A stretch of DNA of 64,000 bases from NCBI RefSeq assembly GCF_025950235.1, contig NZ_JAPDDT010000001.1:558001-622000 (forward strand), in the 5' to 3' direction. Position numbers and translations under genes: made by a program. Each line of letters begins with the position of its first letter. Position 1 is the stretch's first letter. Below the pieces are notes generated by a model. That model made no database searches and was not told the origin of the DNA. It worked only from the letters and a program-made list of their open reading frames with translations. This DNA is from Luteolibacter arcticus. GTDB lineage: Bacteria; Verrucomicrobiota; Verrucomicrobiia; Verrucomicrobiales; Akkermansiaceae. Shown piece by piece: positions 1 through 8,614 of this stretch.

Positions 1-2393
1 TCCTTCCGCAGGCTGCCGCCCTTGCGCTGGCTCCACCACAACACCACCGGCGAGGCGATGAAGATCGAGGAGTAGGTGCCGATCAGCAGGCCGATCAGGA
101 TCATGAAGGAGAAGTCTTTCAAGGCCGATCCACCGAAGACGGAGAGGATGGCCACCGTGGCGATGGTGGTCAGCGAGGTCAGCACGGTGCGGGACAGGGT
201 CGCATTGATCGCCTCGTTCATCAGTTGCTTCACATCACCGTCACCTTGTCGCAGCGATTCGCGGATACGGTCGAAAATAACGATGGTGTCGTTGATCGAG
301 TAACCGGCGATGGTCAGCAAGGCTCCGACGTGGATCAGGGAAAGCTCCCCGCCGAACAGGATTACCAAACCGGCCGACAGCACCACGTCGTGAAGCAGCG
401 CGACGAAACCACCGAGCGCGAAGGAGAACTCGAAGCGGATGGTGATGTAGATCAGGATGCCCAGCAGACCAAGCAGCAGCGCGAGGCCAGATTCCATGAG
501 GTAGTCCTTGCCCAGTGCGGCGGAGACGGCCGTCGTGCTCATCTGGACCACATTTTTTCCTTCTGCGTCCTTCTCGCCAAGCAGCGGGATGGTGGAGCGC
601 AAATGCTCCTCAATCTTCCCTTCGTCGCCCTTCGCGCTACGCACGGTCAGCAACTCGCCGGTGATCGATTTTTCCACTTGGACGACCGGTCGCTTCTCGG
701 TCTGAAGCTGGCCGAGTGCGGCTTCGACTTCCTGTTGGTCGAGGTGTTTCTCACCGAGCTGGAATTCGGTCAACGTGCCGCCCATGAAGTCGATGCCGAA
801 GCTCTTCTCGCCGCGCATGGTCACCGCGCCGATGGCAGCGAGGATGAGTGCGCCCGAGACGATGTAGGAGATCTTCGTCTTCGAGAGGAAGTCGATGTTC
901 GTCGACTTGATCAGGTTGAGGAAGCTGAGCTTCTTGAAGATGTTGAGGTCGTTGCTCCAGCGGAAGAGCACCCGGGTCACCAGGATGGCGGAGAACATCG
1001 AGGCCGCGATGCCGATCACGAGCGTGATGGCGAAGCCCTTGATGGTGCCGCTACCCATCCACAGCAGGATGGCCGCCGTGATGAAGGAGGTGAGATTCGA
1101 GTCGAAGATCGCGGTGAATGCTTTTTCGTAAGCGGTCACGATGGCGGTCTTCAGCGACTTGCCCGCGGCGATCTCCTCGCGAAGGCGCTCGTAGATCAAG
1201 ACGTTTGCATCCACAGCCATGCCGATCGAAAGGATCATGCCCGCGATGCCGGGCAGCGTGAAGGTGAAGCCGAACATGGCCATGCAGCCGAAGATGATCA
1301 GCGTGTTGACGGCCAGACCGAACAAGGCCACGAGGCCGGCAGCGCGGTAGTAAATCAGCACGAAAAGGGCGGTGATGCTAAGGCCGATCGCGCCAGCCCA
1401 CACGCCCTGCTGGACGACCGCGGCGCCAAGAGTCGGGGAAACGGTCCGCTCGTCGATGATTTCGAGCGGATTCTCCAGCGGGTTCTTCAGGGCATTGGAA
1501 AGGGCGCGGGCTTCTTCGAGGCTCTCTTGACCGTCGATCTGGAAGCGCTTGCCGAGCGGTACTTCCCTCAGGCCGGGGGCGGTGATGACCTCGCCATCGA
1601 GCACCACGGCGATGCGGTCTTTGCCGGGCTCGAGATCCTTGGTCAGGGCGATCATCTTGTCGCCACCGGCGTTGGTCAGCGTGATGCCCACACTGACACC
1701 GCCGCCCATTGCCTCGGGATAAGCCTGCTGCACGTCCTTGCCGGTCCAGGCGACACGGTTGCTGAGCAGGAGGTATTCGGTGTGCTTGACGCCTTCGTGC
1801 TCGGAATGATTCTCATACACCTTGTAGCCGGGCATGCGCGGCTCCTCGTTGTCCTTGATGCGTTCCGCCAGGGATTTGCCGTTGGGACCGGGTTGGGAAC
1901 CTTCAGGATTGACCTTGCGGACTTCGAGGCGGGCGACCTGTTCAAGCAACTTCCGGATTTCCGCTGCTGATTCGGGCGACATGCCGGGCATCTGAACCAG
2001 GATCTTGTCAGTCCCTTGGGTGACTGGAGTCGCTTCCTTGGTGCCGTAGGCGTCGAGGCGCTTCTGAATCGTGATCTTCGCCTGTTCGACGTCGTCCTTG
2101 GTGATTGGGATCGGCTGGTTGTTGGACGCGTCGATCTTCGGCTTCACTTGCAGCGTGAAGGACGAGCCGCCGGCGAGGTCGATGCCGAGGTTGAGCGTTT
2201 CCTTCGGCGGATACAGGGCCAGCACGCAGAGCGCGGAGATGCCGAAGATGAGGAAGGTGCCGATGTTGCGCTTGCGGGCTTCGTAATCGGTCGCGAAGTA
2301 CCAGAAGAACAAAACCAGCAGGGCGAGACCCGAGAGGAATAGGAGAATCGGATCCTTCAGGATCGAGACGGCGAGCAGCGCGGACGAGAGCAT
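1..2393 (-). CDS. secDF: SecD-SecF fusion protein translocase subunit (3' end beyond window)
   Basis: This inner-membrane subunit of the Sec translocon uses the proton gradient to help pull proteins through SecYEG. Translating the minus strand from 2393 gives one uninterrupted frame. SecD comes first, with a large periplasmic domain and the segment FTLPGIAGMILSIGMAVDAN. SecF follows in the same frame, with GIDFMGGT near 785. About 797 codons are visible and the frame is still open at position 1, so the C-terminal tail is missing. The N-terminus has two extra hydrophobic stretches before the SecD GIDLAGG motif. The gene follows yajC after about 40 bp, the classical tgt-yajC-secD-secF order. 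Fused SecDF is common in several phyla. The start is the first in-frame ATG and has no clear ribosome-binding site. Confidence 0.95.
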   Translation of the reverse strand, partial: MLSSALLAVSILKDPILLFLSGLALLVLFFWYFATDYEARKRNIGTFLIFGISALCVLALYPPKETLNLGIDLAGGSSFTLQVKPKIDASNNQPIPITKDDVEQAKITIQKRLDAYGTKEATPVTQGTDKILVQMPGMSPESAAEIRKLLEQVARLEVRKVNPEGSQPGPNGKSLAERIKDNEEPRMPGYKVYENHSEHEGVKHTEYLLLSNRVAWTGKDVQQAYPEAMGGGVSVGITLTNAGGDKMIALTKDLEPGKDRIAVVLDGEVITAPGLREVPLGKRFQIDGQESLEEARALSNALKNPLENPLEIIDERTVSPTLGAAVVQQGVWAGAIGLSITALFVLIYYRAAGLVALFGLAVNTLIIFGCMAMFGFTFTLPGIAGMILSIGMAVDANVLIYERLREEIAAGKSLKTAIVTAYEKAFTAIFDSNLTSFITAAILLWMGSGTIKGFAITLVIGIAASMFSAILVTRVLFRWSNDLNIFKKLSFLNLIKSTNIDFLSKTKISYIVSGALILAAIGAVTMRGEKSFGIDFMGGTLTEFQLGEKHLDQQEVEAALGQLQTEKRPVVQVEKSITGELLTVRSAKGDEGKIEEHLRSTIPLLGEKDAEGKNVVQMSTTAVSAALGKDYLMESGLALLLGLLGILIYITIRFEFSFALGGFVALLHDVVLSAGLVILFGGELSLIHVGALLTIAGYSINDTIVIFDRIRESLRQGDGDVKQLMNEAINATLSRTVLTSLTTIATVAILSVFGGSALKDFSFMILIGLLIGTYSSIFIASPVVLWWSQRKGGSLRK

Positions 2394-2433
2394 GACGGGA
2401 AAGGGAAGGGGTTGCGCAAGGGGCGCGAACGGA

Positions 2434-2769
2434 TCAGGCGGTCGTGGAAGCTTCCTTCTTGATGACCGTGGCGACGGCGGACTTTTCGTATTCCTCCATG
2501 ACGCCTTCCGCGACCTTCAGGACCACGGTGCGGTCCTTGACGTTGTGAACGATGGCATGCTTGCCGGAAGAGGTCACGATCTGGTCGCCCTTCTGCAGGG
2601 CGTCGATGCGCTTCTGAAGCTCCTTGCGCTGCCGCTGCTGGGGACGGATCAGCAGGAAGTAGAACATGACGACCATCAGGACCATCATGATTTCCGGCCG
2701 GGCAAAGAGGCCGCCTGAGGGTTGGCCGGCTGGTGCTTGGGCAAGCAGCGTGACAAAAGAAAGCATCAT
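2434..2769 (-). CDS. yajC: Preprotein translocase subunit YajC
   Basis: This small single-span protein associates with SecDF. The 111-residue product has one hydrophobic segment (MMVLMVVMFYFLLIRPQQRQRKE, about residues 27-49) ending in the family hallmark IRPQQ. A charged cytoplasmic domain follows, with the GD(Q/K)IVTSSGKHAIV stretch typical of YajC. Two adjacent ATG codons start the frame. The start overlaps the tgt stop by four bases, so the two are translationally coupled. The gene sits between tgt and secDF, its usual place. Confidence 0.95.
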   Translation of the reverse strand: MMLSFVTLLAQAPAGQPSGGLFARPEIMMVLMVVMFYFLLIRPQQRQRKELQKRIDALQKGDQIVTSSGKHAIVHNVKDRTVVLKVAEGVMEEYEKSAVATVIKKEASTTA

Positions 2770-3896
2770 TCGGATTTCGACTGGGTGTAGCGGCGGATGA
2801 AGGACTCCTTGAATTCAAGGAATTTGCCTTCGCTGATGGCCTCCCGCGCGTTGGCGGCAAGGCGCAGGAAGAAATGCAGGTTGTGAAAGGAAAGCAACCG
2901 CAAAGCGAGGATTTCCCCGGCCCGGAAAAGGTGCCGGATGTAGGCCCGCGAGAACCTCGCGACGTGCGGGTGGGAGCTCTCGCACAGGGGCCGGGGGTCC
3001 CTTTCGAAAGCGAGATTCTTGATGTGAATGGGACCGTCGAGGGTGAAGGCCTGGCCGTGCCGGGCGACCCGGGTCGGCATCACGCAGTCGAACATGTCCA
3101 CGCCACGGCCGATCATTTCCAGAATCTGCGGCGGCGTGCCCAATCCCATGGCGTAGCGCGGCTTATGCTCCGGAAGGAATGGGACGCTGTGCTCCACGGC
3201 GCGCATCATTTCCTCCTCCGGCTCTCCCACCGAGACGCCGCCGATCGCGTAGCCGTCGAAGTCCAGGTCGACCAGTTCGCGGGCGGACTTCTCCCGCAGA
3301 TCGGCCCAGATCGAGCCCTGCACGATGCCAAAGTGCCGCTGGATGCCATCGCCGCTGGCCGGCCGGTTCGTTTCGACCCAGTCCTTGCAGCGTTTCGCCC
3401 AGCGGGTGGTGAGGCCCAGGGACTTCTCGGCATAGGCCCGCTCGCAGGGGTAGGGCGGGCACTCATCGAAAAGCATCGCGATGTCCGAACCCAGCGCCGC
3501 CTGGATTTCCATGCTCAGCTCCGGCGTCAGCATCATCCGCGAGCCATCGAGGTGATTCTGGAAGCGCACGCCCTCCTCGGTGATCTTGCGGAGTTTGGCC
3601 AGCGACCAGACCTGGAAGCCGCCGGAATCGGTTAGCATCGGCCTGTCCCACGTGGCGAACTTGTGCAGGCCGCCCAGTTCCTTGATCGTCTCCGGCCCGG
3701 GCCGCAGCCACAGGTGGTAGGTGTTTCCGAGGATGATCTGCGCGCCAAGCAACTCCAGTTCGTCCGGGTGCAGCGTCTTGACAGTGCCCTGCGTGCCCAC
3801 CGGCATGAAGATCGGTGTCTCCACCGTGCCATGGGCCAGCTCCATGCGGCCACGCCGGGCGAGGCAGGAAGGATCGCGCGCAAGAACCTGAAACAT
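2766..3896 (-). CDS. tgt: tRNA-guanine transglycosylase with an altered zinc site
   Basis: The enzyme exchanges guanine-34 of GUN-anticodon tRNAs for the queuine precursor preQ1. About 376 residues follow the ATG at 3896. I prefer this start because the family begins close to the RRG...GTVETP(I/A)FMPVGTQG motif; the open frame extends to a TTG at 3935. The catalytic region LTDSGGFQVWSL and the nucleophile region DMFDCVMPTR are intact. The usual CxCxxC...H zinc site is not. Aligning on the conserved SRAY, the three cysteine positions read Ser, His and Val (ESSHPHVARFSRAY), while the downstream His of SFHNLHF is kept. The gene heads the tgt-yajC-secDF operon. Confidence 0.93.
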   Translation of the reverse strand: MFQVLARDPSCLARRGRMELAHGTVETPIFMPVGTQGTVKTLHPDELELLGAQIILGNTYHLWLRPGPETIKELGGLHKFATWDRPMLTDSGGFQVWSLAKLRKITEEGVRFQNHLDGSRMMLTPELSMEIQAALGSDIAMLFDECPPYPCERAYAEKSLGLTTRWAKRCKDWVETNRPASGDGIQRHFGIVQGSIWADLREKSARELVDLDFDGYAIGGVSVGEPEEEMMRAVEHSVPFLPEHKPRYAMGLGTPPQILEMIGRGVDMFDCVMPTRVARHGQAFTLDGPIHIKNLAFERDPRPLCESSHPHVARFSRAYIRHLFRAGEILALRLLSFHNLHFFLRLAANAREAISEGKFLEFKESFIRRYTQSKSE

Positions 3897-3978
3897 CGGG
3901 GCGCGCGGTTTACGGGCAAATGCCCCGTCGGGCAACCTTTCCGTTCAGGCGAATCTCGTGCTCCTAACAAGGGAAGAG

Positions 3979-4025
3979 AAAGGGCGCGAACAAGATTCCC
4001 CCCGGAGTCCAGATTCGCGCCCTTT
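3979..4025. repeat. Perfect 12-bp inverted repeat in the tgt / FAH-family intergenic region
   Basis: AAAGGGCGCGAA at 3979-3990 is mirrored by TTCGCGCCCTTT at 4014-4025, with a 23-nt loop. It lies in the roughly 420-bp divergent gap between the tgt start (3896) and the next gene (4317). No T-run follows on either strand, so it is not an obvious terminator. The rest of the gap has no convincing gene. One open stretch ends at the TAG near 4306 with a CDDC motif, but it has no credible start. Confidence 0.6.
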
Positions 4026-4316
4026 CAGGAATGACCGGCCTCCGCCGCGACTTCAGTCGGTTGATCTCCCCCCAGAGGTCAAATCCGTCAGTGGAATTCG
4101 CGACTCGGCACGGCCAAGACGCTGGATGCCGAAGCGGTCCAGCGCGTCCAGACCTTGCCTGAAATATCTGGGATTGAAAAGCATTTAGTGAGCCTGATTG
4201 CCAAGGAAACCATGTTCTTGGGCGGAAAAGTCGCATTTTCAACCGCTTGTGACGATTGCAAAAGGCCCGGAGAGCCCCGCATTGCCAGCGGTCGCGCTGC
4301 TTGTTAGGAACCATGC

Positions 4317-5171
4317 ATGAAACTGATCCGCTACGGTGAGCCCGGCCGCGAGGAACCCGGAGTGATTCTTGAGGATGGCCGCCGCCTGGATGTCGGCGGT
4401 CAATTCACCGACTACGACGAGTCCTTTTTCGCCTTCGGCGGTCTGGAAGCCTTGCAAGCTTGGGTTGATGACGGTTGCCCCGATGCCGAGGAAGTCCCGC
4501 CCGAGGCCCGCCTCGGCCCGCCAATCGACCGGCCGTCGAAGATCGTCTGCGTCGGCAAGAACTACCTGGAGCACGCCAAGGAGTTCGGGGAGGGGATCCC
4601 GACCGAGCCGGTGCTTTTCATGAAGGCCACCACCTGTTGGTCCGGGCCTTTCGACGACGTGGTCACTCCGCCCGGCTCCACCAAGCTCGACTACGAAGTC
4701 GAACTCGCGGTGATCATCGGCAAGACCGCTTCCAATATCAAAGAGGAGCACGCCCTCGATCACGTGGCCGGCTATTCGGTATTCTGCGACTACTCAGAAC
4801 GGGCCTGGCAGAAGGAAATGGGTGGCCAGTGGACCAAGGGGAAGAGCCACGACACCTTCGGGCCGATGGGCCCATGGCTGGTGCCGGCCTCACAGATTTC
4901 CGACCCGCAGGGCCTGCGCCTGTGGTGCAAGGTGAACACCGAACTCCGCCAGAACGGCTGGACCGGCGACATGATGTTCGGCGTCCGCCATCTGGTCAGC
5001 TACATCAGCCGCTTCATGACCTTGCTGCCCGGCGACGTGATCGCCACCGGCACCCCCGCCGGAGTCGGCATGGGAATGAAGCCGCCACGCTACCTTTCCC
5101 CCGGTGACTGCGTGGAACTTGGCATCGAAGGCATCGGGGAGATGAAACAGCGCATCGTAGCCAGCCACTGA
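4317..5171 (+). CDS. Fumarylacetoacetate hydrolase (FAH) family protein
   Basis: The 284-residue protein belongs to the FAH superfamily, which cleaves C-C bonds in beta-diketo acids or acts on related 2-keto acids. The N-terminal 70 residues form the family's small domain (KLIRYGE..GREEPGVILEDGR). The core carries the metal-binding segment KLDYEVELAVIIGK, then GYSVFCDYSERAWQ, where most relatives read NDVSARDWQ. KSHDTFGPMGPWLV and LLPGDVIATGTPAGVG follow. Similar proteins are often labelled ureidoglycolate lyase or 2-hydroxyhepta-2,4-diene-1,7-dioate isomerase, but substrate cannot be read from sequence. No catabolic neighbours are present. TGTTAG lies just upstream of the start. Confidence 0.88.
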   Translation: MKLIRYGEPGREEPGVILEDGRRLDVGGQFTDYDESFFAFGGLEALQAWVDDGCPDAEEVPPEARLGPPIDRPSKIVCVGKNYLEHAKEFGEGIPTEPVLFMKATTCWSGPFDDVVTPPGSTKLDYEVELAVIIGKTASNIKEEHALDHVAGYSVFCDYSERAWQKEMGGQWTKGKSHDTFGPMGPWLVPASQISDPQGLRLWCKVNTELRQNGWTGDMMFGVRHLVSYISRFMTLLPGDVIATGTPAGVGMGMKPPRYLSPGDCVELGIEGIGEMKQRIVASH

Positions 5172-5264
5172 ATTTCCCCGCCGCACTCCGCGCTTGCCCC
5201 CCGCCGGACCGGCGACTACGCGGGGCGGGTCGCCCCTGCCTCTACCACCAACCATTTCGTTCTG

Positions 5265-6806
5265 ATGCCCATTGCACGCGCTCTCCTTTCCGTCTCTGAC
5301 AAGACCGGACTCGCCGACTTTGCCAAGCAGCTCCATGAGCAGGGCGTCGAACTCCTTTCCACCGGCGGCACTGCCAAGGCCCTGCGCGAGGCAGGTCTGC
5401 CGGTAATGGATGTGTCCGAATTCACCGGTGCGCCCGAGCTTTTCGAAGGCCGCGTGAAAACGCTCCACCCGAAGGTCCACGGCGGCCTGCTCCACAAGCG
5501 CGACGACAAGGAGCACCTCGCCCAAGCCAAGGAGCACAATATCCCGCCGATCGACCTCGTGGTGGTGAACCTTTATCCCTTCGAGCAGACCATTGCCAAA
5601 GAGGGTGTGACGCTGGGGGACGCGATCGAGAACATCGACATCGGTGGTCCTTCAATGCTGCGCAGCGCGGCGAAGAACTATGCCTCGGTCACCGTGGTCA
5701 CCGACCCCGGCGACTATGAGAAGGTGATCGAGGAAATGAAGGAGCACGGTGGCAACACCACGCTCGGCTTCCGCGAGCAACTCGCGGTGAAGGTCTTCCT
5801 CCGCACCTCGCAGTATGACGCTGCGATCTCGAATTTCCTCGGCCAGTGCAAGCAGGGGACGCGCTGCAATTTCACCGTCAGCCTGCCGCTCGAAATGGAG
5901 CTGCGCTACGGCGACAACCCGCACCAGAAGTCTGCGCTCTACGGCGACTTCAAGAGCTGCTTCAGCCAGCTCCAAGGCAAGGAACTCAGCTACACCAACA
6001 TCCTCGACATCGAGGCTGCGGCCGACCTGATCCTCGACTTCGTCCGCCCGACCATCGGCATCCTCAAGCACACCAATCCCTGCGGCGTCGGCCAGGATGA
6101 CGAGGACCTGCGCATCGCGTGGCAGAAGGCTTTTGAGACCGACCGCCAGGCTCCATTCGGTGGCGTGATCGTTTGCAATCGCCCGCTCACTGAAGGCGTG
6201 GCCCGTATCATTTCCGAGATCTTCACCGACGTCATCATCGCGCCGGACTACGAGCCGGAAGCCCGCGCCGTCCTTCAGAAGAAGAAGAACCTGCGCATCA
6301 TGAAGCTGAACGACGCCTACCTCTCTGCGAAAAAGGCACCGGTCATCCGTTCCTGCCCGGGCGGTCTCATGGTCATGGACCGCGACCACACCGCGCTCGG
6401 CCTCGACAACTTGGAGAGCAAAGTGGTCACCAAGCGCCCGCCAACAGAAGAGGAAATGCGCGCGATGCGCTTTGCCTGGCGCGTGGTGAAGCATGTGAAG
6501 TCGAACGCCATCGTTTACGCCAAGTCCGATCGCACGCTCGGCATCGGTGCCGGCCAGATGAGCCGTGTGGACAGCTCTCGCATCGCGGTGTGGAAGGCGA
6601 AGGAAGCCGGACTCGAGCTCAAGGGCTCGGTCATCGCCTCGGACGCCATGTTCCCCTTCGCCGATGGCCTTCAAGCCGCGATCGAAGCCGGTGCCACCGC
6701 CTGCATCCAGCCCGGCGGCTCGATGCGTGACCAGGAAGTCATCGACGCCGCGGACGCCGCGGGCCTGGCGATGATCTTCACGGGTCACCGGCATTTCCGC
6801 CATTGA
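5265..6806 (+). CDS. purH: Bifunctional AICAR formyltransferase / IMP cyclohydrolase
   Basis: PurH catalyses the last two steps of de novo IMP synthesis. The 513-residue length is normal. The N-terminal cyclohydrolase domain opens with [17 protein letters not shown] and contains [13 protein letters not shown] and [13 protein letters not shown]. The C-terminal transformylase domain has [16 protein letters not shown] and the KHTNPCGV motif, and ends with [33 protein letters not shown]. It stands alone, about 90 bp after the FAH-family gene on the same strand. No Shine-Dalgarno sequence precedes the ATG. Confidence 0.97.
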   Translation: MPIARALLSVSDKTGLADFAKQLHEQGVELLSTGGTAKALREAGLPVMDVSEFTGAPELFEGRVKTLHPKVHGGLLHKRDDKEHLAQAKEHNIPPIDLVVVNLYPFEQTIAKEGVTLGDAIENIDIGGPSMLRSAAKNYASVTVVTDPGDYEKVIEEMKEHGGNTTLGFREQLAVKVFLRTSQYDAAISNFLGQCKQGTRCNFTVSLPLEMELRYGDNPHQKSALYGDFKSCFSQLQGKELSYTNILDIEAAADLILDFVRPTIGILKHTNPCGVGQDDEDLRIAWQKAFETDRQAPFGGVIVCNRPLTEGVARIISEIFTDVIIAPDYEPEARAVLQKKKNLRIMKLNDAYLSAKKAPVIRSCPGGLMVMDRDHTALGLDNLESKVVTKRPPTEEEMRAMRFAWRVVKHVKSNAIVYAKSDRTLGIGAGQMSRVDSSRIAVWKAKEAGLELKGSVIASDAMFPFADGLQAAIEAGATACIQPGGSMRDQEVIDAADAAGLAMIFTGHRHFRH

Positions 6807-6811
6807 GGTGG

Positions 6812-6895
6812 CCCGCACCCTCCGCGTGCGGGAAGATGGAGCGGGTGAGCTGACAGCGGCCCAGAAGCTCTGGCCCGGCCGTCTTGACCGGCCGG
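6812..6895. repeat. Two short hairpins downstream of purH
   Basis: CCCGCAC at 6812-6818 pairs with GTGCGGG at 6826-6832. A second GC-rich palindrome, CCGGCC...GGCCGG, spans 6875-6895. Neither is followed by a T-run. They occupy the space between purH and the GTG at 6919 and favour that later start for the next gene. The first may act as a weak terminator or mRNA 3' end; the second looks like an interspersed palindrome. Confidence 0.45.
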
Positions 6896-6918
6896 AGACA
6901 TCGGGTATCCTGTGGTCT

Positions 6919-7113
6919 GTGCCTGAGGAATACGTCAGCTTCGAGTCCTCGCAGGAAGACAAGCGCCGCCAGCGTGCAGAAGATGCGCGCCGCTTGGCAG
7001 AGGGGCTCGTCACGCCCCGGCAGTTGCAGGATGAGAACTCGATCTTCCCGTTGGATGCGACCTACAGGATCGTGAATCTGGCGGAGTATTTGAAGCGCCA
7101 CTACTCAAGATGA
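6919..7113 (+). CDS. Small charged hypothetical protein
   Basis: From the GTG at 6919 the product is about 64 residues (PEEYVSFESSQEDKRRQR...). It is rich in Glu, Arg and Lys, probably helical, and ends in NLAEYLKRHYSR. The frame is open back to 6808, but that upstream part would translate the two hairpins and looks non-coding. I do not recognise a family. It follows purH on the same strand, which suggests co-transcription. It has no signal peptide or membrane segment. A real gene is likely but not certain. Confidence 0.5.
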   Translation: MPEEYVSFESSQEDKRRQRAEDARRLAEGLVTPRQLQDENSIFPLDATYRIVNLAEYLKRHYSR

Positions 7114-7167
7114 GTGATGGCTCGCAATTGATCAGATGTAGGACTGCCGAGGGCTCGGACTATGCCA

Positions 7168-7400
7168 TTGCACGCTGGGATCGCGGAGCCTCTGGCCCTC
7201 AGAAGCACGTGATCGCTCCGTCGCCCACTCGATGCCCGTATCGCCAAGTGTGGCCTGCTTCGTAGCTTCATGCTCCTCGCACGATTCACGCTGCCTCATG
7301 AAGATGAACGCAGCGCAGAAAAGGCGATGCGGACGAAATTAAAAGCCGAGCGAACGCGTGCTTCTGCGGGCCAGAGGCTCCGCGATCCCAGCGGTGCAAG
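7168..7400. repeat. Long imperfect inverted repeat (about 44-bp arms)
   Basis: The arm at 7168-7211 and the arm at 7356-7400 are reverse complements. They share the core GCTGGGATCGCGGAGCCTC plus TGGCCC and CAGAAGCAC, with one indel and three or four mismatches. About 145 bp separate them. The arms sit in the roughly 300-bp gap between the small gene ending at 7113 and the cupin gene; I found no credible ORF there. Two inverted copies of an interspersed repeat, or the ends of a small non-autonomous element, both fit. Confidence 0.7.
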
Positions 7401-7415
7401 CCGATGAGAACCGCC

Positions 7416-7805
7416 TCACTCCACGAACCTCACCGGCTTCTCGTAGATCGCGAGCACGATGCAGCCGGCCTCGCTAATTGCGCTGTGTTGCGTGCCCGGC
7501 GGGTGAACCCGCAGCGTGCCGGCTTTCAGCACGCCGTTCGCATCGCGCTGGCTACCGGCGAGGATGAGCAGGTGCTCGTAGCCCTCGTGCACGTGCAGCG
7601 GGACCTTGGCCTGCTTCCGGAATCGCAGCAGCGCCGCGGTCGGGCCGGACACGCCATCTCCGTAAAGCCGGTGAATCTCCACCCCGTCGCGAAATGGCTC
7701 CCAGACGATGCTGTCGGGGTGCTGCGCGAGGTGGAAAAGGTCTTGGATTTCGAGATGCTCGAAGGGCGGGTGGTCCAGGTCGCTCACAAGTTCAAGCGAG
7801 AGCAT
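7416..7805 (-). CDS. Cupin-domain protein (ChrR-like cupin fold)
   Basis: The 129-residue protein is a single small beta-barrel. It contains the cupin metal-site motif [16 protein letters not shown] and a second motif region HPPGTQHS. ChrR-type and acetylacetone dioxygenase-like cupins look like this. It has no signal peptide, so it is cytoplasmic. Its start overlaps the 3' end of the upstream isochorismatase-like gene by 14 bp, making it the last gene of that minus-strand operon. It may be a small oxygenase, an isomerase or a ligand sensor for the pathway; the sequence does not decide. Confidence 0.8.
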   Translation of the reverse strand: MLSLELVSDLDHPPFEHLEIQDLFHLAQHPDSIVWEPFRDGVEIHRLYGDGVSGPTAALLRFRKQAKVPLHVHEGYEHLLILAGSQRDANGVLKAGTLRVHPPGTQHSAISEAGCIVLAIYEKPVRFVE

Positions 7806-8469
7806 GGATCAATGCGTCCGAATCGGCAACTGCGCCGAAGACCCCGCCTTGCATCTTGATCATCTTCAAAGCGGCGAGGTGATTGCCGTGGTCGGTCGCC
7901 GCGGTGCAATCGGAGAGCAGAAGGCACTCGAAGCCGCGGTCGTTCGCCTCGCGCATGGTGGTGTGGACGCAGACGTCGGTGGTGATGCCGGCGAGGATGA
8001 TGTTCCGGATACCCGCCTGGCGCAGCACCATGTCGAGATCCGTGCCGTAGAAGGATCCTTTGCCCGGCTTGTCGATGATCACTTCGCCGGGTAGCGGTGC
8101 GAGTTCGTCGATGATGTTCCATCCCGGCTCCCCGCGCACCAGCACGCGGCCACAGGGACCGGGATCGCCGATGCCCGCGCCGATCCTTTGGCTGCGCCAG
8201 CGCTTGTTGGCGGGCAGATCAGCGAGGTCGGGCCGGTGCCCCTCGCGGGTGTGCATCACGTGGTAGCCCTTGGACCGGGTCGCGGCGAAGACCTTCTTGA
8301 TCGGATCGATCGGCGCGCGCGTCAGCGAGAGATCGTAGCCCATCTGATCGACATAGCCGCCGGGTCCACAGAAATCGATCTGCATGTCGATGACGAGAAA
8401 GGCGGTGTTTTCCGGCCGGAGATCGCCGTCATACGGCCACGGGTAGGGATCGGCATCAACGTGGGGCAT
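7792..8469 (-). CDS. Isochorismatase-like cysteine hydrolase (biuret/triuret hydrolase-type), copy 2
   Basis: This cytoplasmic amidohydrolase of the isochorismatase superfamily has about 225 residues from the ATG at 8469. An upstream extension to 8673 is open but reads like a non-coding tail with no signal. The catalytic triad is visible: Asp in [10 protein letters not shown], Lys in [12 protein letters not shown], and Cys in [27 protein letters not shown] and [20 protein letters not shown] match the biuret amidohydrolase branch rather than nicotinamidase. A second paralogue lies at 10278-10949, with a permease between them. Its substrate is inferred from family likeness only. Confidence 0.85.
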   Translation of the reverse strand: MPHVDADPYPWPYDGDLRPENTAFLVIDMQIDFCGPGGYVDQMGYDLSLTRAPIDPIKKVFAATRSKGYHVMHTREGHRPDLADLPANKRWRSQRIGAGIGDPGPCGRVLVRGEPGWNIIDELAPLPGEVIIDKPGKGSFYGTDLDMVLRQAGIRNIILAGITTDVCVHTTMREANDRGFECLLLSDCTAATDHGNHLAALKMIKMQGGVFGAVADSDALIHALA

Positions 8470-8614
8470 GGTGAGAAAGCAGGGGTTGGTTGGATGAATG
8501 CCACGGACCCCACGGAGCGGAATGCAGGCCAAGATGCGCGTGCCTTCATTTCGCCACCGGTGAGATCCGTGGAACCATTCCGTTTTAACCGAGATTCGTC
8601 CTGGAAATTGGCAG

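Noticed and set aside
225-1970. 581-codon open frame on the plus strand
   Set aside because: It is antisense to secDF, which has clear SecD and SecF motifs in its own frame. The antisense protein is Asp/Glu/His/Gln-rich, as expected for a shadow of GC-rich codons.
4100-4306. Possible small CDDC-motif protein before the FAH-family gene
   Set aside because: The frame is open to a TAG, but it has no start codon in a useful place and no recognisable fold.
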